NCBI RefSeq assembly: GCF_001422735.1
Contig: NZ_LMLZ01000004.1
Location: 62,001-126,000 of the forward strand
Source: Acidovorax sp. Leaf78
GTDB lineage: Bacteria > Pseudomonadota > Gammaproteobacteria > Burkholderiales > Burkholderiaceae_C
Reading direction: 5' to 3'
Length of the DNA stretch: 64,000 bases
Below are positions 18,507 through 30,592 of the stretch, piece by piece (the first letter of the stretch is position 1; every line of letters begins with the position of its first letter). The notes beneath the pieces were generated by a model. That model was not told the DNA's origin and searched no databases. It saw nothing but the letters and a program-made list of their open reading frames with translations. Both the position numbers and the translations under genes were made by a program.

Positions 18507-19280
18507 ATGACATCACCTTCCGTCACCCCCATCCATTCCCGCGACAACGCTTTCGTCAAGGACCTGCGCCGCCTGGCGCAGGACAGCACGGCCTATCGCA
18601 AGCAGGGCAGGGTGTGGCTGGAGGGCGACCATCTTTGCCGCGCCGCGCTGGAGCGGCACAAGCGCCCAGCGGTGGCAGTGTTTGCAGAGTCTTTTTGGCC
18701 GCTGGCGCAGGTGGAGTGGGCGCAAGCAGCTCCTAAAATCATAGTGCTCTCGGATGCACTGTTTGCCGAGATCAGCGGGCTGGAGTCGCCTGCGCGCATG
18801 GGCTTCCTCCTCGACCTGGCCCCGCCCGCGGCTTTGCGCCCCGACGCCGCCACCGTGGTGCTGGACCGCGTGCAGGACGCAGGCAATGTGGGCTCCATCC
18901 TGCGCAGCGCCTCGGCGTTCGGATTCCGTCAGGTGGTGGCCGTCAAAGGCAGTGCGGCGCTGTGGTCTCCCAAAGTGCTGCGTGCCGGCATGGGGGCGCA
19001 CTTTGCGCTCGACCTGATCGAAGGTGTGGAACATGCCGAACTGCAGGCGCTGCAGGTGCCCCTGCTCGTCACCAGCTCCCACGCAGGCGACTGGCTGCAC
19101 CGCGCCGCATTGCCCTGGCCCTGTGCCTGGGTGATGGGGCACGAAGGGCAGGGCGTGTCGCCGGTGCTGGAAGAGCGCTCTGCGCTGCTCATCCGCATTG
19201 CGCAGCCTGGCGGCGAGGAGTCGCTGAACGTAGCGGCCGCTGCCGCCATTTGCCTGCATGCGAGCGGTGCTGCGCGCTGA
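18507..19280 (+). CDS. TrmH/SpoU-family RNA 2'-O-methyltransferase
   Basis: A 257-residue SPOUT methyltransferase. An N-terminal RNA-binding part with RRLAQDSTAYRKQGRVWLEG is followed by the knotted domain with three signatures: VQDAGNVGSILRSASAFGF (motif 1), WVMGHEGQGVSP (motif 2) and EESLNVAAAAAICL (motif 3). It probably methylates rRNA, as 23S rRNA G2251-type enzymes do, but the target cannot be read from sequence. ATG 18507 is chosen over a TTG at 18486 that abuts the rnhB stop. A dispersed repeat fragment lies in the coding sequence. Confidence 0.88.
   Translation: MTSPSVTPIHSRDNAFVKDLRRLAQDSTAYRKQGRVWLEGDHLCRAALERHKRPAVAVFAESFWPLAQVEWAQAAPKIIVLSDALFAEISGLESPARMGFLLDLAPPAALRPDAATVVLDRVQDAGNVGSILRSASAFGFRQVVAVKGSAALWSPKVLRAGMGAHFALDLIEGVEHAELQALQVPLLVTSSHAGDWLHRAALPWPCAWVMGHEGQGVSPVLEERSALLIRIAQPGGEESLNVAAAAAICLHASGAAR
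18720..18748. repeat. Dispersed repeat inside the TrmH-family gene, copy 3
   Basis: This copy reads GCGCAAGCAGCTCC then TAAAATCATAGTGCT. It encodes AQAAPKIIVL in the reading frame of the methyltransferase, between its N-terminal part and the knotted domain. Confidence 0.5.
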
Positions 19281-19330
19281 AGGCGTTGAGCTCGGGGGGG
19301 CTTCGCGAGTGGGTTGGCAAGGTGCCGTGA

Positions 19331-19356
19331 AAGCCCGCCCAAAAGCGAAGCGGGCC
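19331..19356 (-). terminator. Possible terminator downstream of the decayed gene
   Basis: GCCCGC and GCGGGC pair around an 11-nt loop just beyond the TAA at 19364. On the minus strand the hairpin is followed by GCTTTC, a weak U-rich tail. Confidence 0.45.
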
Positions 19357-19363
19357 GACTTGC

Positions 19364-19960
19364 TTACTGCTGGTTGCGCAGGAGCTGGCGCACAAAGTCA
19401 GCTTGGTTGGGCGCGTCTTTTTCGGTGGTGAACACGACCTGTTGACCTTCGACGCGAATCTTCAGGGCTGACGCGAATTTGCATTGCACCTGACCCGGGC
19501 TGGCAGTCTTGGTCTTGACCGCAGGGGGCTGCGGAACAGGGGTTTCAGTCGGATCGATGCCCAGTCCACCCAGGTCTTCACTGGGGTGTCGCAGGCGGCG
19601 CTGACATCCTGGTCCATTTTGGCCAGATCAGCCTGTGCGCCGGCCCTGCGCTTGATGCGGTCAAGCGGCCAGTTTTTCCTGCACGCCTGCAGGTTCGCCA
19701 GTTTGAAGGCCCTGGTCTTGTCTTCGTGGAAGCCCCGCATCACGCCGTCGCGCTTGCCGGGCAGTTACGCCACCTGCTGCTCACCCCCGACATGAGCATC
19801 GGTCTGCTTTGCGCAGCAGGCCGTAGTTGCGGCCATCGATGCGGGTGGTACGCACGTTGCGCGCTGTGCCTTGCCTTGCGTAACAAGGTTATGCAAGGTC
19901 TGCATTTGCCGCTGAGAGGAGCCCGAAGGGTATAATCGGGAGCTTTTCTCGCAACAGCGT
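19364..19960 (-). pseudogene. Decayed gene of unknown function, broken by frameshifts and a stop
   Basis: Three protein-like segments lie in order on the minus strand but in different frames. The upstream one contains ARNVRTTRIDGRNYGLLRKAD (about 19815-19880). The middle one reads HVGGEQQVA, an in-frame TAA, then LPGKRDGVMRGFHEDKTRAF and continues to SAACDTPVKTWVDW (about 19550-19790). The last reads IDPTETPVPQPPAVK and ends VEGQQVVFTTEKDAP...RQLLRNQQ at the TAA at 19364-19366. Read together they look like one soluble protein with a lysine/arginine-rich middle, disabled by two frameshifts and a nonsense change. I do not recognise the family. This decayed gene fills most of the 795-bp gap between the methyltransferase and carA. 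A sequencing error could cause one of the defects, but hardly three. Confidence 0.4.
19906..19936 (+). promoter_or_regulatory. Probable sigma-70 promoter of carA
   Basis: A perfect TATAAT box at 19931-19936 is preceded by TTGCCG at 19906-19911. The 19-bp spacing is slightly long. It would give a leader of about 130 nt before the carA start, room for attenuation or another 5' control, but no clear structure was identified. Confidence 0.55.
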
Positions 19961-20075
19961 CGCCCGATCGCACCCAAAGCAAAAATCTATCTGAGAGCAG
20001 CCACCAGCACTGCGTACGTTTGCGTGTACGAGTGGCCTGCAGGCGCCGGGCGACCGTAACCATCCGGAGAACCCA

Positions 20076-21248
20076 GTGCTTTTGTCTCTCAAGGGAAACT
20101 TCCCGCCCGCCATCCTGGCGCTCGCAGACGGCACGGTCTTTATCGGCAATTCGATTGGTGCCACCGGCACCACCGTCGGCGAGGTGGTGTTCAACACCGC
20201 CATCACCGGTTATCAGGAAATCCTCACCGACCCCAGCTACTGCCAGCAGATCGTGACACTCACGTATCCGCACATCGGCAACTATGGCGTCAACACCGAG
20301 GATGTCGAAGCCGACAAGGTCTATGCCGCGGGCCTGATCATCAAAGACCTGCCACTGCTGGCCAGCAATTTCCGCCAGACGGAAACACTGTCCCAGTACC
20401 TCGTGCGCGAGAACACGGTCGCGATCGCCAACATCGACACCCGCAAGCTGACCCGCCTGCTGCGCAGCAAGGGCGCGCAAAACGGCGCCATCGTCGGTCT
20501 GGCCCAGGGCCAAGTGGTGACGCAGGCGCTCATCGACGAAGCCCTGGCGGCTGCCAAGGCGGCTCCCAACATGGCCGGGCTGGACCTGGCCAAGGTGGTG
20601 TCGACCAAGGCCTCCTACGAATGGACGCAGACCGAGTGGGTGCTGGGCACGGGTTACGGCAAGCTGGAGTCTCCCCAGTTCCACGTGGTGGCTTACGACT
20701 ACGGTGTGAAGCTGAACATCCTGCGCATGCTGGCCCAGCGCGGCTGCAAGGTCACTGTGGTGCCGGCACAAACGCCTGCCGCCGATGTGCTGGCCCTGAA
20801 GCCTGATGGCGTATTCCTGTCCAACGGCCCTGGCGACCCAGAGCCCTGCGACTACGCCATCGCCGCCACCCGCACCATCGTCGACAGCGGCGTGCCGACG
20901 TTCGGCATCTGCCTGGGGCACCAGATCATGGCCCTGGCCGCGGGCGCCAAGACCTTCAAGATGACGAACAGCCACCACGGCGCCAACCACCCCGTGAAGG
21001 ACCTGGACAACGGCCGCGTGAGCATCACCAGCCAGAACCACGGTTTCGCGGTGGACATGCAGTCGCTGCCGGCCAATCTGCGTGCCACGCACGTCAGTTT
21101 GTTCGATGGCACGCTGCAGGGCCTGGCCCACAAGGACAAGCCGGCGTTCTGCTTCCAGGGTCACCCCGAGGCCTCGCCCGGCCCGCACGACATCGCCTAC
21201 CTGTTCGACCGCTTCACCGACGCCATGCGCGCGGCCAAGGCGGCCTGA
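20076..21248 (+). CDS. carA: Carbamoyl phosphate synthase small subunit
   Basis: A 390-residue glutamine amidotransferase subunit that releases ammonia for carbamoyl phosphate, used for arginine and pyrimidines. The N-terminal domain contains [16 protein letters not shown]. The class I amidotransferase domain has the catalytic cysteine in [13 protein letters not shown] and the histidine/glutamate pair in [13 protein letters not shown]. Translation starts at GTG 20076 with CGGAGA at 20065-20070 as ribosome binding site. A small gene separates it from carB. Confidence 0.97.
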   Translation: MLLSLKGNFPPAILALADGTVFIGNSIGATGTTVGEVVFNTAITGYQEILTDPSYCQQIVTLTYPHIGNYGVNTEDVEADKVYAAGLIIKDLPLLASNFRQTETLSQYLVRENTVAIANIDTRKLTRLLRSKGAQNGAIVGLAQGQVVTQALIDEALAAAKAAPNMAGLDLAKVVSTKASYEWTQTEWVLGTGYGKLESPQFHVVAYDYGVKLNILRMLAQRGCKVTVVPAQTPAADVLALKPDGVFLSNGPGDPEPCDYAIAATRTIVDSGVPTFGICLGHQIMALAAGAKTFKMTNSHHGANHPVKDLDNGRVSITSQNHGFAVDMQSLPANLRATHVSLFDGTLQGLAHKDKPAFCFQGHPEASPGPHDIAYLFDRFTDAMRAAKAA

Positions 21249-21265
21249 AATCAAGGAACAGCGCC

Positions 21266-21688
21266 ATGAAATTTTTCAGCTTCCCCCTCGCGACCCTCGA
21301 AAGAGCGATCCACAAGCGCGTCCTGACGCTGCCGTCGCCCCACCGCGAATGGTTCACCGAGCGATGGGCGCAAAAGCCCTACAAAAAGGCCTTTGTCGAA
21401 AACAAGGCGATGCCCCTGATCACGCTCGTGGCCAAGGGCAAGACGCTGGACGACGCAGAGTTCGAAGAGCTGCTCAAGGACTGGGAAGTGACCTTTTATG
21501 ACGCTGAAGAGGAAGTCCTGCGCCCGCTGATCCAGGGCGACGGCCTGCTGCAACTGATGCAGAAGAACCTTCCCCCTGCGCGGGCCGAGGCGCTGCTCAC
21601 CAAGCTGACCGCCCGCCGCCCCCAGGCAGACGCCGCACCCTCTGTAGAGACCCCTGGCTCCCAGGCAGCCGAACCTACGATCGACTGA
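21266..21688 (+). CDS. Uncharacterised small protein between carA and carB
   Basis: A 140-residue protein I do not recognise. It begins [20 protein letters not shown] and is charged and predicted soluble, with an acidic middle ([26 protein letters not shown]) and a disordered proline/alanine/threonine-rich tail after about residue 110. No signal peptide or membrane segment is seen. It starts 17 bp after carA and ends 10 bp before carB, so it must be co-transcribed with both. Codon use resembles its neighbours, with strong GC at third positions, so it is a real gene. A role tied to carbamoyl phosphate synthase is suggested only by position. Confidence 0.8.
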   Translation: MKFFSFPLATLERAIHKRVLTLPSPHREWFTERWAQKPYKKAFVENKAMPLITLVAKGKTLDDAEFEELLKDWEVTFYDAEEEVLRPLIQGDGLLQLMQKNLPPARAEALLTKLTARRPQADAAPSVETPGSQAAEPTID

Positions 21689-21698
21689 TCGACGCACC

Positions 21699-24965
<3,267 letters not shown>

Positions 24966-25001
24966 AGGCCCCCCAAAAGCGGCATAATTGGCCGCTGAAC
25001 A

Positions 25002-25037
25002 ACACCGCCGCGCGGCAACGTGCGGCGGTTTCCTTTT
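25002..25037 (+). terminator. Intrinsic terminator after carB
   Basis: ACCGCCGC (25004-25011) and GCGGCGGT (25022-25029) form a GC-rich stem, followed by TTTCCTTTTGT. It closes the car operon before greA. Confidence 0.7.
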
Positions 25038-25143
25038 GTAGGGTCGCCAATCGCACAGCATTGCTTGCCATGCGGGCTGACCGACCGGTGCAGCGCTAGA
25101 GGCGCGCGCCGGCCTTGTTGACCTATGGAGACGAACGAAGAAC

Positions 25144-25620
25144 ATGGCCACCATTCCAATTACCAAGCGCGGCTCTGAAAAGCTCAAGGAAGAACTGCAC
25201 CGCCTCAAGACCGTGGAGCGCCCCGCAGTCATCACCGCCATCGCCGAAGCCCGTGCGCAGGGCGATTTGAGCGAAAACGCCGACTACGACGCTGCCAAGG
25301 ACCGCCAGGGCTTCATCGAAGGCCGCATCCAGGAAATCGAAGGCAAGCTCTCGGTGGCGCAGGTGATCGACCCCAGCGCTGTCGACGGCGGCGGCAAGGT
25401 GGTCTTTGGCGCCACGGTCGAGTTGGAAGACGAAGAGTCCGGCGAAGCCGTCAAGTACCAGATCGTGGGCGAGGACGAGGCAGACCTCAAGCAAGGCCTG
25501 ATCAACATTTCGAGCCCCATCGCCCGTGCGCTGATCGGCAAGGAAGAGGGCGACACCGCCGAAGTGCAGGCACCCGGTGGCGTGCGCCGCTACGAAGTGG
25601 TGGGCGTGAGCTACCAGTGA
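25144..25620 (+). CDS. greA: Transcription elongation factor GreA
   Basis: A 158-residue protein of exactly the usual length. The N-terminal coiled coil includes [42 protein letters not shown] in consecutive stretches, with the acidic tip ([11 protein letters not shown]) that reaches the polymerase active site. The globular C-terminal domain ends with [13 protein letters not shown]. It rescues backtracked RNA polymerase by stimulating transcript cleavage. AACGAAG/AAC precedes the ATG. The stop codon overlaps the possible GTG start of the next gene. Confidence 0.97.
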   Translation: MATIPITKRGSEKLKEELHRLKTVERPAVITAIAEARAQGDLSENADYDAAKDRQGFIEGRIQEIEGKLSVAQVIDPSAVDGGGKVVFGATVELEDEESGEAVKYQIVGEDEADLKQGLINISSPIARALIGKEEGDTAEVQAPGGVRRYEVVGVSYQ

Positions 25621-25622
25621 TC

Positions 25623-26099
25623 ATGCGGGGCATGTTCCAGCGTCTTCCCGCCCTGGTGGCTGCCCTGTGGTGGGGCAGTTTGACCACCATCGGGTTCCTG
25701 GTGGTGCCCCTGCTGTTCGCGCACCTGCCGTCGCCGTCCATCGCCGGCAACATGGCGGCCAGGCTGTTTGCCGCGCAGACCTGGGTGACTGTCGTGTGCT
25801 GCGTGGTGCTGCTGCTGATGTCTCGCCCCAAACATGCGATAGCGCAGTACCCGTGGGCGAAGTTTGCTATGATTTTTATACTGGGCGGCATGCTGCTGGC
25901 ACTGCTGTCCCAGTTTGGCGTGGCGCCACGCATCGTGGCTCGCCAGGACCTGCGCCTGTGGCACAGCGTGGGGTCCGTCATGTATGTGCTGCAGTGGGGC
26001 TGCGCGTTGGCGGTGCTCTGGAGCACCCTGCGTCCGGGTGCCACCGATGCACCTGTGGCCTACGCTGACGATGCGTCTGTCGACACCGATACTGTCTAA
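25623..26099 (+). CDS. Small membrane protein, DUF4149-like
   Basis: A 158-residue protein with four hydrophobic segments (about residues 7-27, 43-63, 75-95 and 118-138), matching the layout of DUF4149/TMEM205-like proteins, which have no assigned function. It begins MRGMFQRLPALVAALWWGSL and ends in a short hydrophilic acidic tail. The ATG at 25623 is preferred; a GTG at 25617 overlaps the greA stop. It is probably co-transcribed with greA. A fragment of the dispersed repeat (25866-25880) lies within the third membrane segment. Confidence 0.75.
   Translation: MRGMFQRLPALVAALWWGSLTTIGFLVVPLLFAHLPSPSIAGNMAARLFAAQTWVTVVCCVVLLLMSRPKHAIAQYPWAKFAMIFILGGMLLALLSQFGVAPRIVARQDLRLWHSVGSVMYVLQWGCALAVLWSTLRPGATDAPVAYADDASVDTDTV
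25866..25880. repeat. Dispersed repeat fragment inside the DUF4149-like gene, copy 4
   Basis: GCTATGATTTTTATA corresponds to the AT-rich half of the repeat. On its own it would not be convincing; it is listed because it matches the other copies. Confidence 0.3.
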
Positions 26100-26284
26100 A
26101 ACCGTTGGGCGGTTGACGCTCGGCAGTGCTGCGAGAGGGGCGAACCGTTCCTCTCCCCCGTCAGAAAGTCAGCAGGTCAATCAGCTGCTGAAGGCGCCTG
26201 CACCGGCATCTGCTCAGGCATCCGGCACCCTGGCGTTGTGATGCGGTGCACTGCGTGACGCTGGTGCCCGCAGTGCGCCTTTAT

Positions 26285-27079
26285 TTATTCCCGCCAATGC
26301 TCTGCCACCCAAGTGGCCGGCCGGATATAGCGAAACCGGCGGTTGCGCCGCCCGGCCAGCGCATCGGGCGGATTGCATTCCCCGTGGAAGATCACGATGC
26401 GGGCCCCCGGCGGCACCAAAGGGGGTCGCCAGTAGTTGGTGGGCCAGGGAGGAATGCCGTGGTATTTGAAGCTCGGGCACCACTCGGCGGGCCAGTACTG
26501 CAGCTTGCCTTGCTGGTGCAGGAAGTCTGACAAATAGGCCTGCTCGTTGCGAAACTCCTGCCGAATCTCGGCAAAGTGCGCGCGGAAATGCTCCAGCACG
26601 TCCGGGTGCGCGCCCAGCTCGAACCGGTAGACCGATGAGTTGCCGGTGATGCGCCACGGACGCTTGTAGTCGTGAATGATCAGGAACTGGCCGGGCTGGG
26701 TGAAGAAGCCCTCCAGACTGCCGGTAACGACCACATCCACATCCAGGAACAAGGCAGTGCCTCGCAGCCCGTGCAGATCGGCGGCGAAGGTGGCCAGCTT
26801 GGTCCAGCCGCGCTCCGGAATGCCGGGCGGCAGGTCGAGCGCCGGAATGGGCAGGCACAGCACCTCGCTGCGAATGCCGGCACTGTCGTCCGTCAGGCAG
26901 ACGAAGCGAAAGTCCCCAGGCAGATGCCTTCGCACCATCGCATAGAGCCGATTGACATATTCGGGGCCGTATTTCGTGCCCCACTTCATGCAGAGGATGT
27001 GGCGCACAGGCACCGGGCTGGCCGGGCCGGGTGGGGCGGCAGAAGCTGCATTTCCTGCAGAGGCTGCAGGGACGCTCAT
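26285..27079 (-). CDS. Putative GT-A fold glycosyltransferase
   Basis: A 264-residue protein beginning with a low-complexity Ala/Pro-rich stretch (residues 1-25), then VRHILCMKWGTKYGPEYVNRL. A DxD-type motif is visible in ALFLDVDVVVTG near residues 108-119, the usual metal/nucleotide-sugar site. GWTKLATFAADLHG and the C-terminal FHGECNPPDAL resemble family 8-like transferases. The start ATG overlaps the stop of yhbY (TGATG), so both share a transcript. Acceptor and donor are unknown; a role in surface polysaccharide is possible but not shown by neighbours. Confidence 0.7.
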   Translation of the reverse strand: MSVPAASAGNAASAAPPGPASPVPVRHILCMKWGTKYGPEYVNRLYAMVRRHLPGDFRFVCLTDDSAGIRSEVLCLPIPALDLPPGIPERGWTKLATFAADLHGLRGTALFLDVDVVVTGSLEGFFTQPGQFLIIHDYKRPWRITGNSSVYRFELGAHPDVLEHFRAHFAEIRQEFRNEQAYLSDFLHQQGKLQYWPAEWCPSFKYHGIPPWPTNYWRPPLVPPGARIVIFHGECNPPDALAGRRNRRFRYIRPATWVAEHWRE

Positions 27080-27552
27080 CAGTCAGCCTGGCGCTTCTTG
27101 ATGGACTTTTGCTTGGGCTTGGCGCGCTTGATCTGGCCGCCGGAGGTCAGGCGCTGGTTACCCAGAACGCGCAGCTGCTTGATTTCCGGGCGCTGGCCGC
27201 CGCGCTTGCTGAACTTGAGCACCTTCACATCGCGCGGGCCGGGCATGCGGTCTTCGTCCACCGTCTTTTCCTTGGCCGGGATGGGGCGCCAGAGCACCAG
27301 CAGCTTGCCGATGTGTTGCACGGGGGCGGCATTGAGGTCGGCGGCAAGTTCCTGGTACATCAGCTCGCGGGCTGCGCGGTCATCGCCGAACACGCGGACC
27401 TTGATGAGTCCGTGGGCATTGAGCGCGGCGTCGATCTCTTTTTTGACGGCAGGGGTCAGGCCGTCGCCGCCGACCAGAACCACGGGGTCCAGATGGTGGG
27501 CATCAGCGCGGTGAAATCGTCGCTCGGCGGGGGTCAGTTGAATTTGGGGCAT
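27079..27552 (-). CDS. yhbY: YhbY-type CRM-domain RNA-binding protein
   Basis: A 157-residue protein. Residues 1-95 form a CRM domain: [39 protein letters not shown], and [10 protein letters not shown] at the end. The GxxG-like loop VGGDGL is the RNA-contact signature. E. coli YhbY binds pre-50S particles. The basic C-terminal extension after residue 100 ([25 protein letters not shown]) is longer than in E. coli and probably adds RNA affinity. It is divergent from rlmE, as in many proteobacteria. Confidence 0.88.
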   Translation of the reverse strand: MPQIQLTPAERRFHRADAHHLDPVVLVGGDGLTPAVKKEIDAALNAHGLIKVRVFGDDRAARELMYQELAADLNAAPVQHIGKLLVLWRPIPAKEKTVDEDRMPGPRDVKVLKFSKRGGQRPEIKQLRVLGNQRLTSGGQIKRAKPKQKSIKKRQAD

Positions 27553-27652
27553 GGGCCGTATTATCCGCGGCCTGCCGTCCGGTGGCCGTATTTCGTCGGG
27601 CGCGTGGGGCGCAAGGACGGCAATATCGCGTGTCGAGAGACAATACGGCGGT

Positions 27653-28315
27653 ATGAAAGTCAAAACGCAGAGCAAGAAGGTCAACAAAGCCTGGCTGAAC
27701 GACCACGTGAACGACACGTACGTCAAGCTGGCCCACAAAGAGGGCTACCGCGCACGGGCGGCCTACAAGCTCAAGGAGATCGACGAGCAATTCGGGCTGG
27801 TCAAGCCGGGCTACACCGTGGTGGACCTGGGCTCGACGCCCGGGGCCTGGAGCCAGTACCTGCGCCGCCGGATGTCGCCCACCGGTGCGGCGGCGGGGCA
27901 GCTCAACGGGACCATCATCGCGCTGGACATCCTGCCCATGGAACCCGTCGAGGGCGTCATCTACCTGAACGGGGATTTCCGCGAGGCCGATGTTCTGGCA
28001 CGGCTGGAAGAGGCCCTGGCCGGCAAGGTGGTGGACGTTGTGGTGTCCGACATGGCGCCCAACCTGTCGGGCATCGAGTCGGCCGATTCGGCCCGTATCG
28101 CCCATCTGGTCGAACTGGCGGTGGATTTTGCTTGCAACCATTTGAAACCGGACGGGGCGCTGGTGGTGAAGCTGTTTCACGGCAGCGGGTACAGCGACCT
28201 GGTGACGCTGTTCAAGCAGACCTTCAAGGTGGTGAAACCCGTCAAGCCCAAGGCGTCGCGCGACAAATCGTCGGAAACTTTCCTGGTGGGAATGGGCCTG
28301 AAAAAAGCGGCCTGA
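27653..28315 (+). CDS. rlmE: 23S rRNA (uridine-2'-O) methyltransferase RlmE
   Basis: A 220-residue Rossmann-fold methyltransferase that modifies U2552 of 23S rRNA. The SAM motif is [15 protein letters not shown] (about residues 55-69), and [13 protein letters not shown] holds the catalytic aspartate. The K-D-K tetrad is completed by [14 protein letters not shown] 27653 ([14 protein letters not shown]) begins the conserved part; the frame extends to 27551 but that part overlaps the yhbY start. It lies upstream of ftsH as in E. coli. Confidence 0.96.
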   Translation: MKVKTQSKKVNKAWLNDHVNDTYVKLAHKEGYRARAAYKLKEIDEQFGLVKPGYTVVDLGSTPGAWSQYLRRRMSPTGAAAGQLNGTIIALDILPMEPVEGVIYLNGDFREADVLARLEEALAGKVVDVVVSDMAPNLSGIESADSARIAHLVELAVDFACNHLKPDGALVVKLFHGSGYSDLVTLFKQTFKVVKPVKPKASRDKSSETFLVGMGLKKAA

Positions 28316-28407
28316 CGCGCCTTGTCCAAGGTCAAGAAGCGTGAATTACGGCCGCAAAGCCCGTGCTGTTTCCATGGCCGCTAGGGGGAATAGCTATGGC
28401 CGGGTGT

Positions 28408-28436
28408 CTTGAAAGACCTAAAATGAGCCACACATG
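28408..28436 (+). promoter_or_regulatory. Candidate heat-shock (sigma-32) promoter of ftsH
   Basis: CTTGAAA at 28408-28414 matches the sigma-32 -35 element exactly. About 14-15 bp later, CACACATG (28429-28436) partly matches the -10 element CCCCATNT. It lies 64 bp before the ftsH start codon, and ftsH is a heat-shock gene in E. coli. Confidence 0.42.
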
Positions 28437-28499
28437 CGAGCCGTGACGTGACGTGACGGCAGTGTGTCCGTTTTCTGTTTCCTGCAACTGGAGCCCCGC

Positions 28500-30422
28500 T
28501 TGAATAATCAGTGGTTTTCAAAAATTGCCGTGTGGCTGGTCATTGCCATGGTGCTTTTTACGGTGTTCAAACAGTTTGACACCCGTTCAGGCGCCAGCGC
28601 AGGCCACGTCGGCTACTCGGAATTCCTTGAGGAAGTCCGCAGCAACCGCATCAAGAGTGCAACCATCCAGGAAGGCCAGGGCGGCACCGAGATCGTGGCC
28701 GTCACCAACGACGACCGCAAGATCCGCACGACCGCCACCTACCTCGACCGTGGCCTCGTGGGCGATCTCATCAACAACAACGTCAAGTTCGACGTCAAGC
28801 CGCGCGAAGAAGGCTCCCTTCTCATGACCCTGCTGGTCAGCTGGGGCCCCATGCTGCTGCTGATCGGCGTGTGGGTGTACTTCATGCGCCAGATGCAGGG
28901 CGGCGGCAAGGGCGGTGCCTTCAGCTTCGGCAAGAGCAAGGCGCGCATGCTGGACGAGAACAACAACCAGGTCACGTTTGCGGACGTGGCCGGTTGCGAC
29001 GAGGCCAAGGAAGAAGTCAAGGAAGTCGTCGACTTCCTCAAGGACCCGCAAAAATTCCAGAAGCTCGGCGGTCGCATTCCGCGCGGTCTGCTGCTGGTGG
29101 GGCCTCCCGGTACCGGCAAGACCCTGCTGGCCAAGTCCATCGCGGGCGAAGCCAAGGTGCCGTTCTTCAGTATCTCGGGTTCTGACTTCGTGGAAATGTT
29201 TGTCGGCGTGGGCGCAGCCCGGGTGCGCGACATGTTCGACAACGCCAAGAAGAACGCTCCCTGCATCATCTTCATCGATGAAATCGACGCCGTGGGCCGC
29301 CAGCGTGGCGCGGGCCTGGGTGGCGGCAACGACGAGCGCGAACAGACCCTGAACCAGATGCTGGTCGAGATGGACGGCTTCGAAACCAACCTGGGCGTGA
29401 TCGTGGTGGCTGCCACCAACCGCCCGGACATTCTGGACGCGGCCCTGCTGCGCCCCGGTCGTTTCGACCGCCAGGTCTACGTGACGCTGCCCGACATCCG
29501 TGGCCGCGAGCAGATCCTGAACGTGCACATGCGCAAGATCCCGATCGGGCAGGACGTGGCCCCGAACATCATCGCCCGCGGTACGCCCGGCATGAGCGGT
29601 GCCGACTTGGCCAACCTGTGCAATGAAGCTGCCCTGATGGCTGCGCGCCGCAACGCACGCACCGTGGAAATGCAGGACTTCGAGAAGGCCAAGGACAAGA
29701 TCCTCATGGGCCCCGAGCGCAAGAGCATGGTCATGCCCGAAGAAGAGCGCCGCAACACGGCCTACCACGAGTCGGGCCACGCCCTGATCGGCAAGCTGCT
29801 GCCCAAGTGCGACCCGGTGCACAAGGTCACCATCATCCCCCGCGGCCGTGCCCTGGGCGTGACAATGAGCCTGCCTGCACAGGACCGCTACAGCTACGAC
29901 CGCGAGTACATGCTCAACCAGATCAGCATGCTGTTCGGTGGCCGTATTGCTGAAGAAGTGTTCATGAACCAGATGACCACTGGTGCCAGCAACGACTTCG
30001 AACGTGCCACGCACATTGCGCGCGACATGGTCACCCGTTACGGCATGACGGATGCCCTGGGCCCGATGGTCTATGCGGAAAACGAGGGCGAGGTGTTCCT
30101 GGGCCGTTCGGTGACCAAGACCACCACGATGAGCGAGCAGACCATGGAAAAGGTCGACATGGAAGTGCGCCGCATCATCGACGAGCAGTACAACTTGGCC
30201 CGCCGCCTGATCGAAGAGAACAGCGACAAGATGCACGCCATGGCCAAGGCCCTGCTCGAATGGGAAACCATCGACACCGAGCAGCTGGACGACATCATGG
30301 CCGGCAAGGAACCACGTCCGCCCAAGGACTGGACGCCACGCACGCCTCCCTCATCGGGCGGCGACAACTCCAGCGGCGGCACACCTGCCGTGGCCACGGA
30401 CACCGCTCCTTCGGCTGCCTGA
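28500..30422 (+). CDS. ftsH: ATP-dependent zinc metalloprotease FtsH
   Basis: A 640-residue inner-membrane AAA+ protease. Two membrane helices (about residues 5-25 and 102-122) flank the periplasmic part. Walker A GPPGTGKT is near residue 201, Walker [13 protein letters not shown] near 256 and the zinc site YHESGH near 422. It degrades LpxC, sigma-32 and misassembled membrane proteins. The start is placed at TTG 28500 ([17 protein letters not shown]), because known relatives begin there and TGGAG (28489-28493) gives a ribosome binding site. An upstream in-frame codon at 28464 is less likely. Confidence 0.96.
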   Translation: MNNQWFSKIAVWLVIAMVLFTVFKQFDTRSGASAGHVGYSEFLEEVRSNRIKSATIQEGQGGTEIVAVTNDDRKIRTTATYLDRGLVGDLINNNVKFDVKPREEGSLLMTLLVSWGPMLLLIGVWVYFMRQMQGGGKGGAFSFGKSKARMLDENNNQVTFADVAGCDEAKEEVKEVVDFLKDPQKFQKLGGRIPRGLLLVGPPGTGKTLLAKSIAGEAKVPFFSISGSDFVEMFVGVGAARVRDMFDNAKKNAPCIIFIDEIDAVGRQRGAGLGGGNDEREQTLNQMLVEMDGFETNLGVIVVAATNRPDILDAALLRPGRFDRQVYVTLPDIRGREQILNVHMRKIPIGQDVAPNIIARGTPGMSGADLANLCNEAALMAARRNARTVEMQDFEKAKDKILMGPERKSMVMPEEERRNTAYHESGHALIGKLLPKCDPVHKVTIIPRGRALGVTMSLPAQDRYSYDREYMLNQISMLFGGRIAEEVFMNQMTTGASNDFERATHIARDMVTRYGMTDALGPMVYAENEGEVFLGRSVTKTTTMSEQTMEKVDMEVRRIIDEQYNLARRLIEENSDKMHAMAKALLEWETIDTEQLDDIMAGKEPRPPKDWTPRTPPSSGGDNSSGGTPAVATDTAPSAA

Positions 30423-30447
30423 AGGCTGAGGTGCATTTGAACCGCTG

Positions 30448-30472
30448 AACGGGGCCTTGTGCCCCGTTTTTC
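30448..30472 (+). terminator. Intrinsic terminator after ftsH
   Basis: ACGGGGC (30449-30455) and GCCCCGT (30461-30467) form a 7-bp stem with a 5-nt loop followed by TTTTTCT. Confidence 0.82.
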
Positions 30473-30592
30473 TGTTTCCGCACTGCCGATCTTGCAGCGT
30501 TGCATTTCACTCCTCCTGTCCATGCCCATCTCCCAGCGATTTGTCCGCTGCTTTGTTGCGTTCAATAGCTGCGTGCGAATGGAGCATCTCCG

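Noticed and set aside
28380-28400. AATAGCTATGGCC as another copy of the dispersed repeat
   Set aside because: Only the AGCTAT core matches and the AT-rich half is missing.
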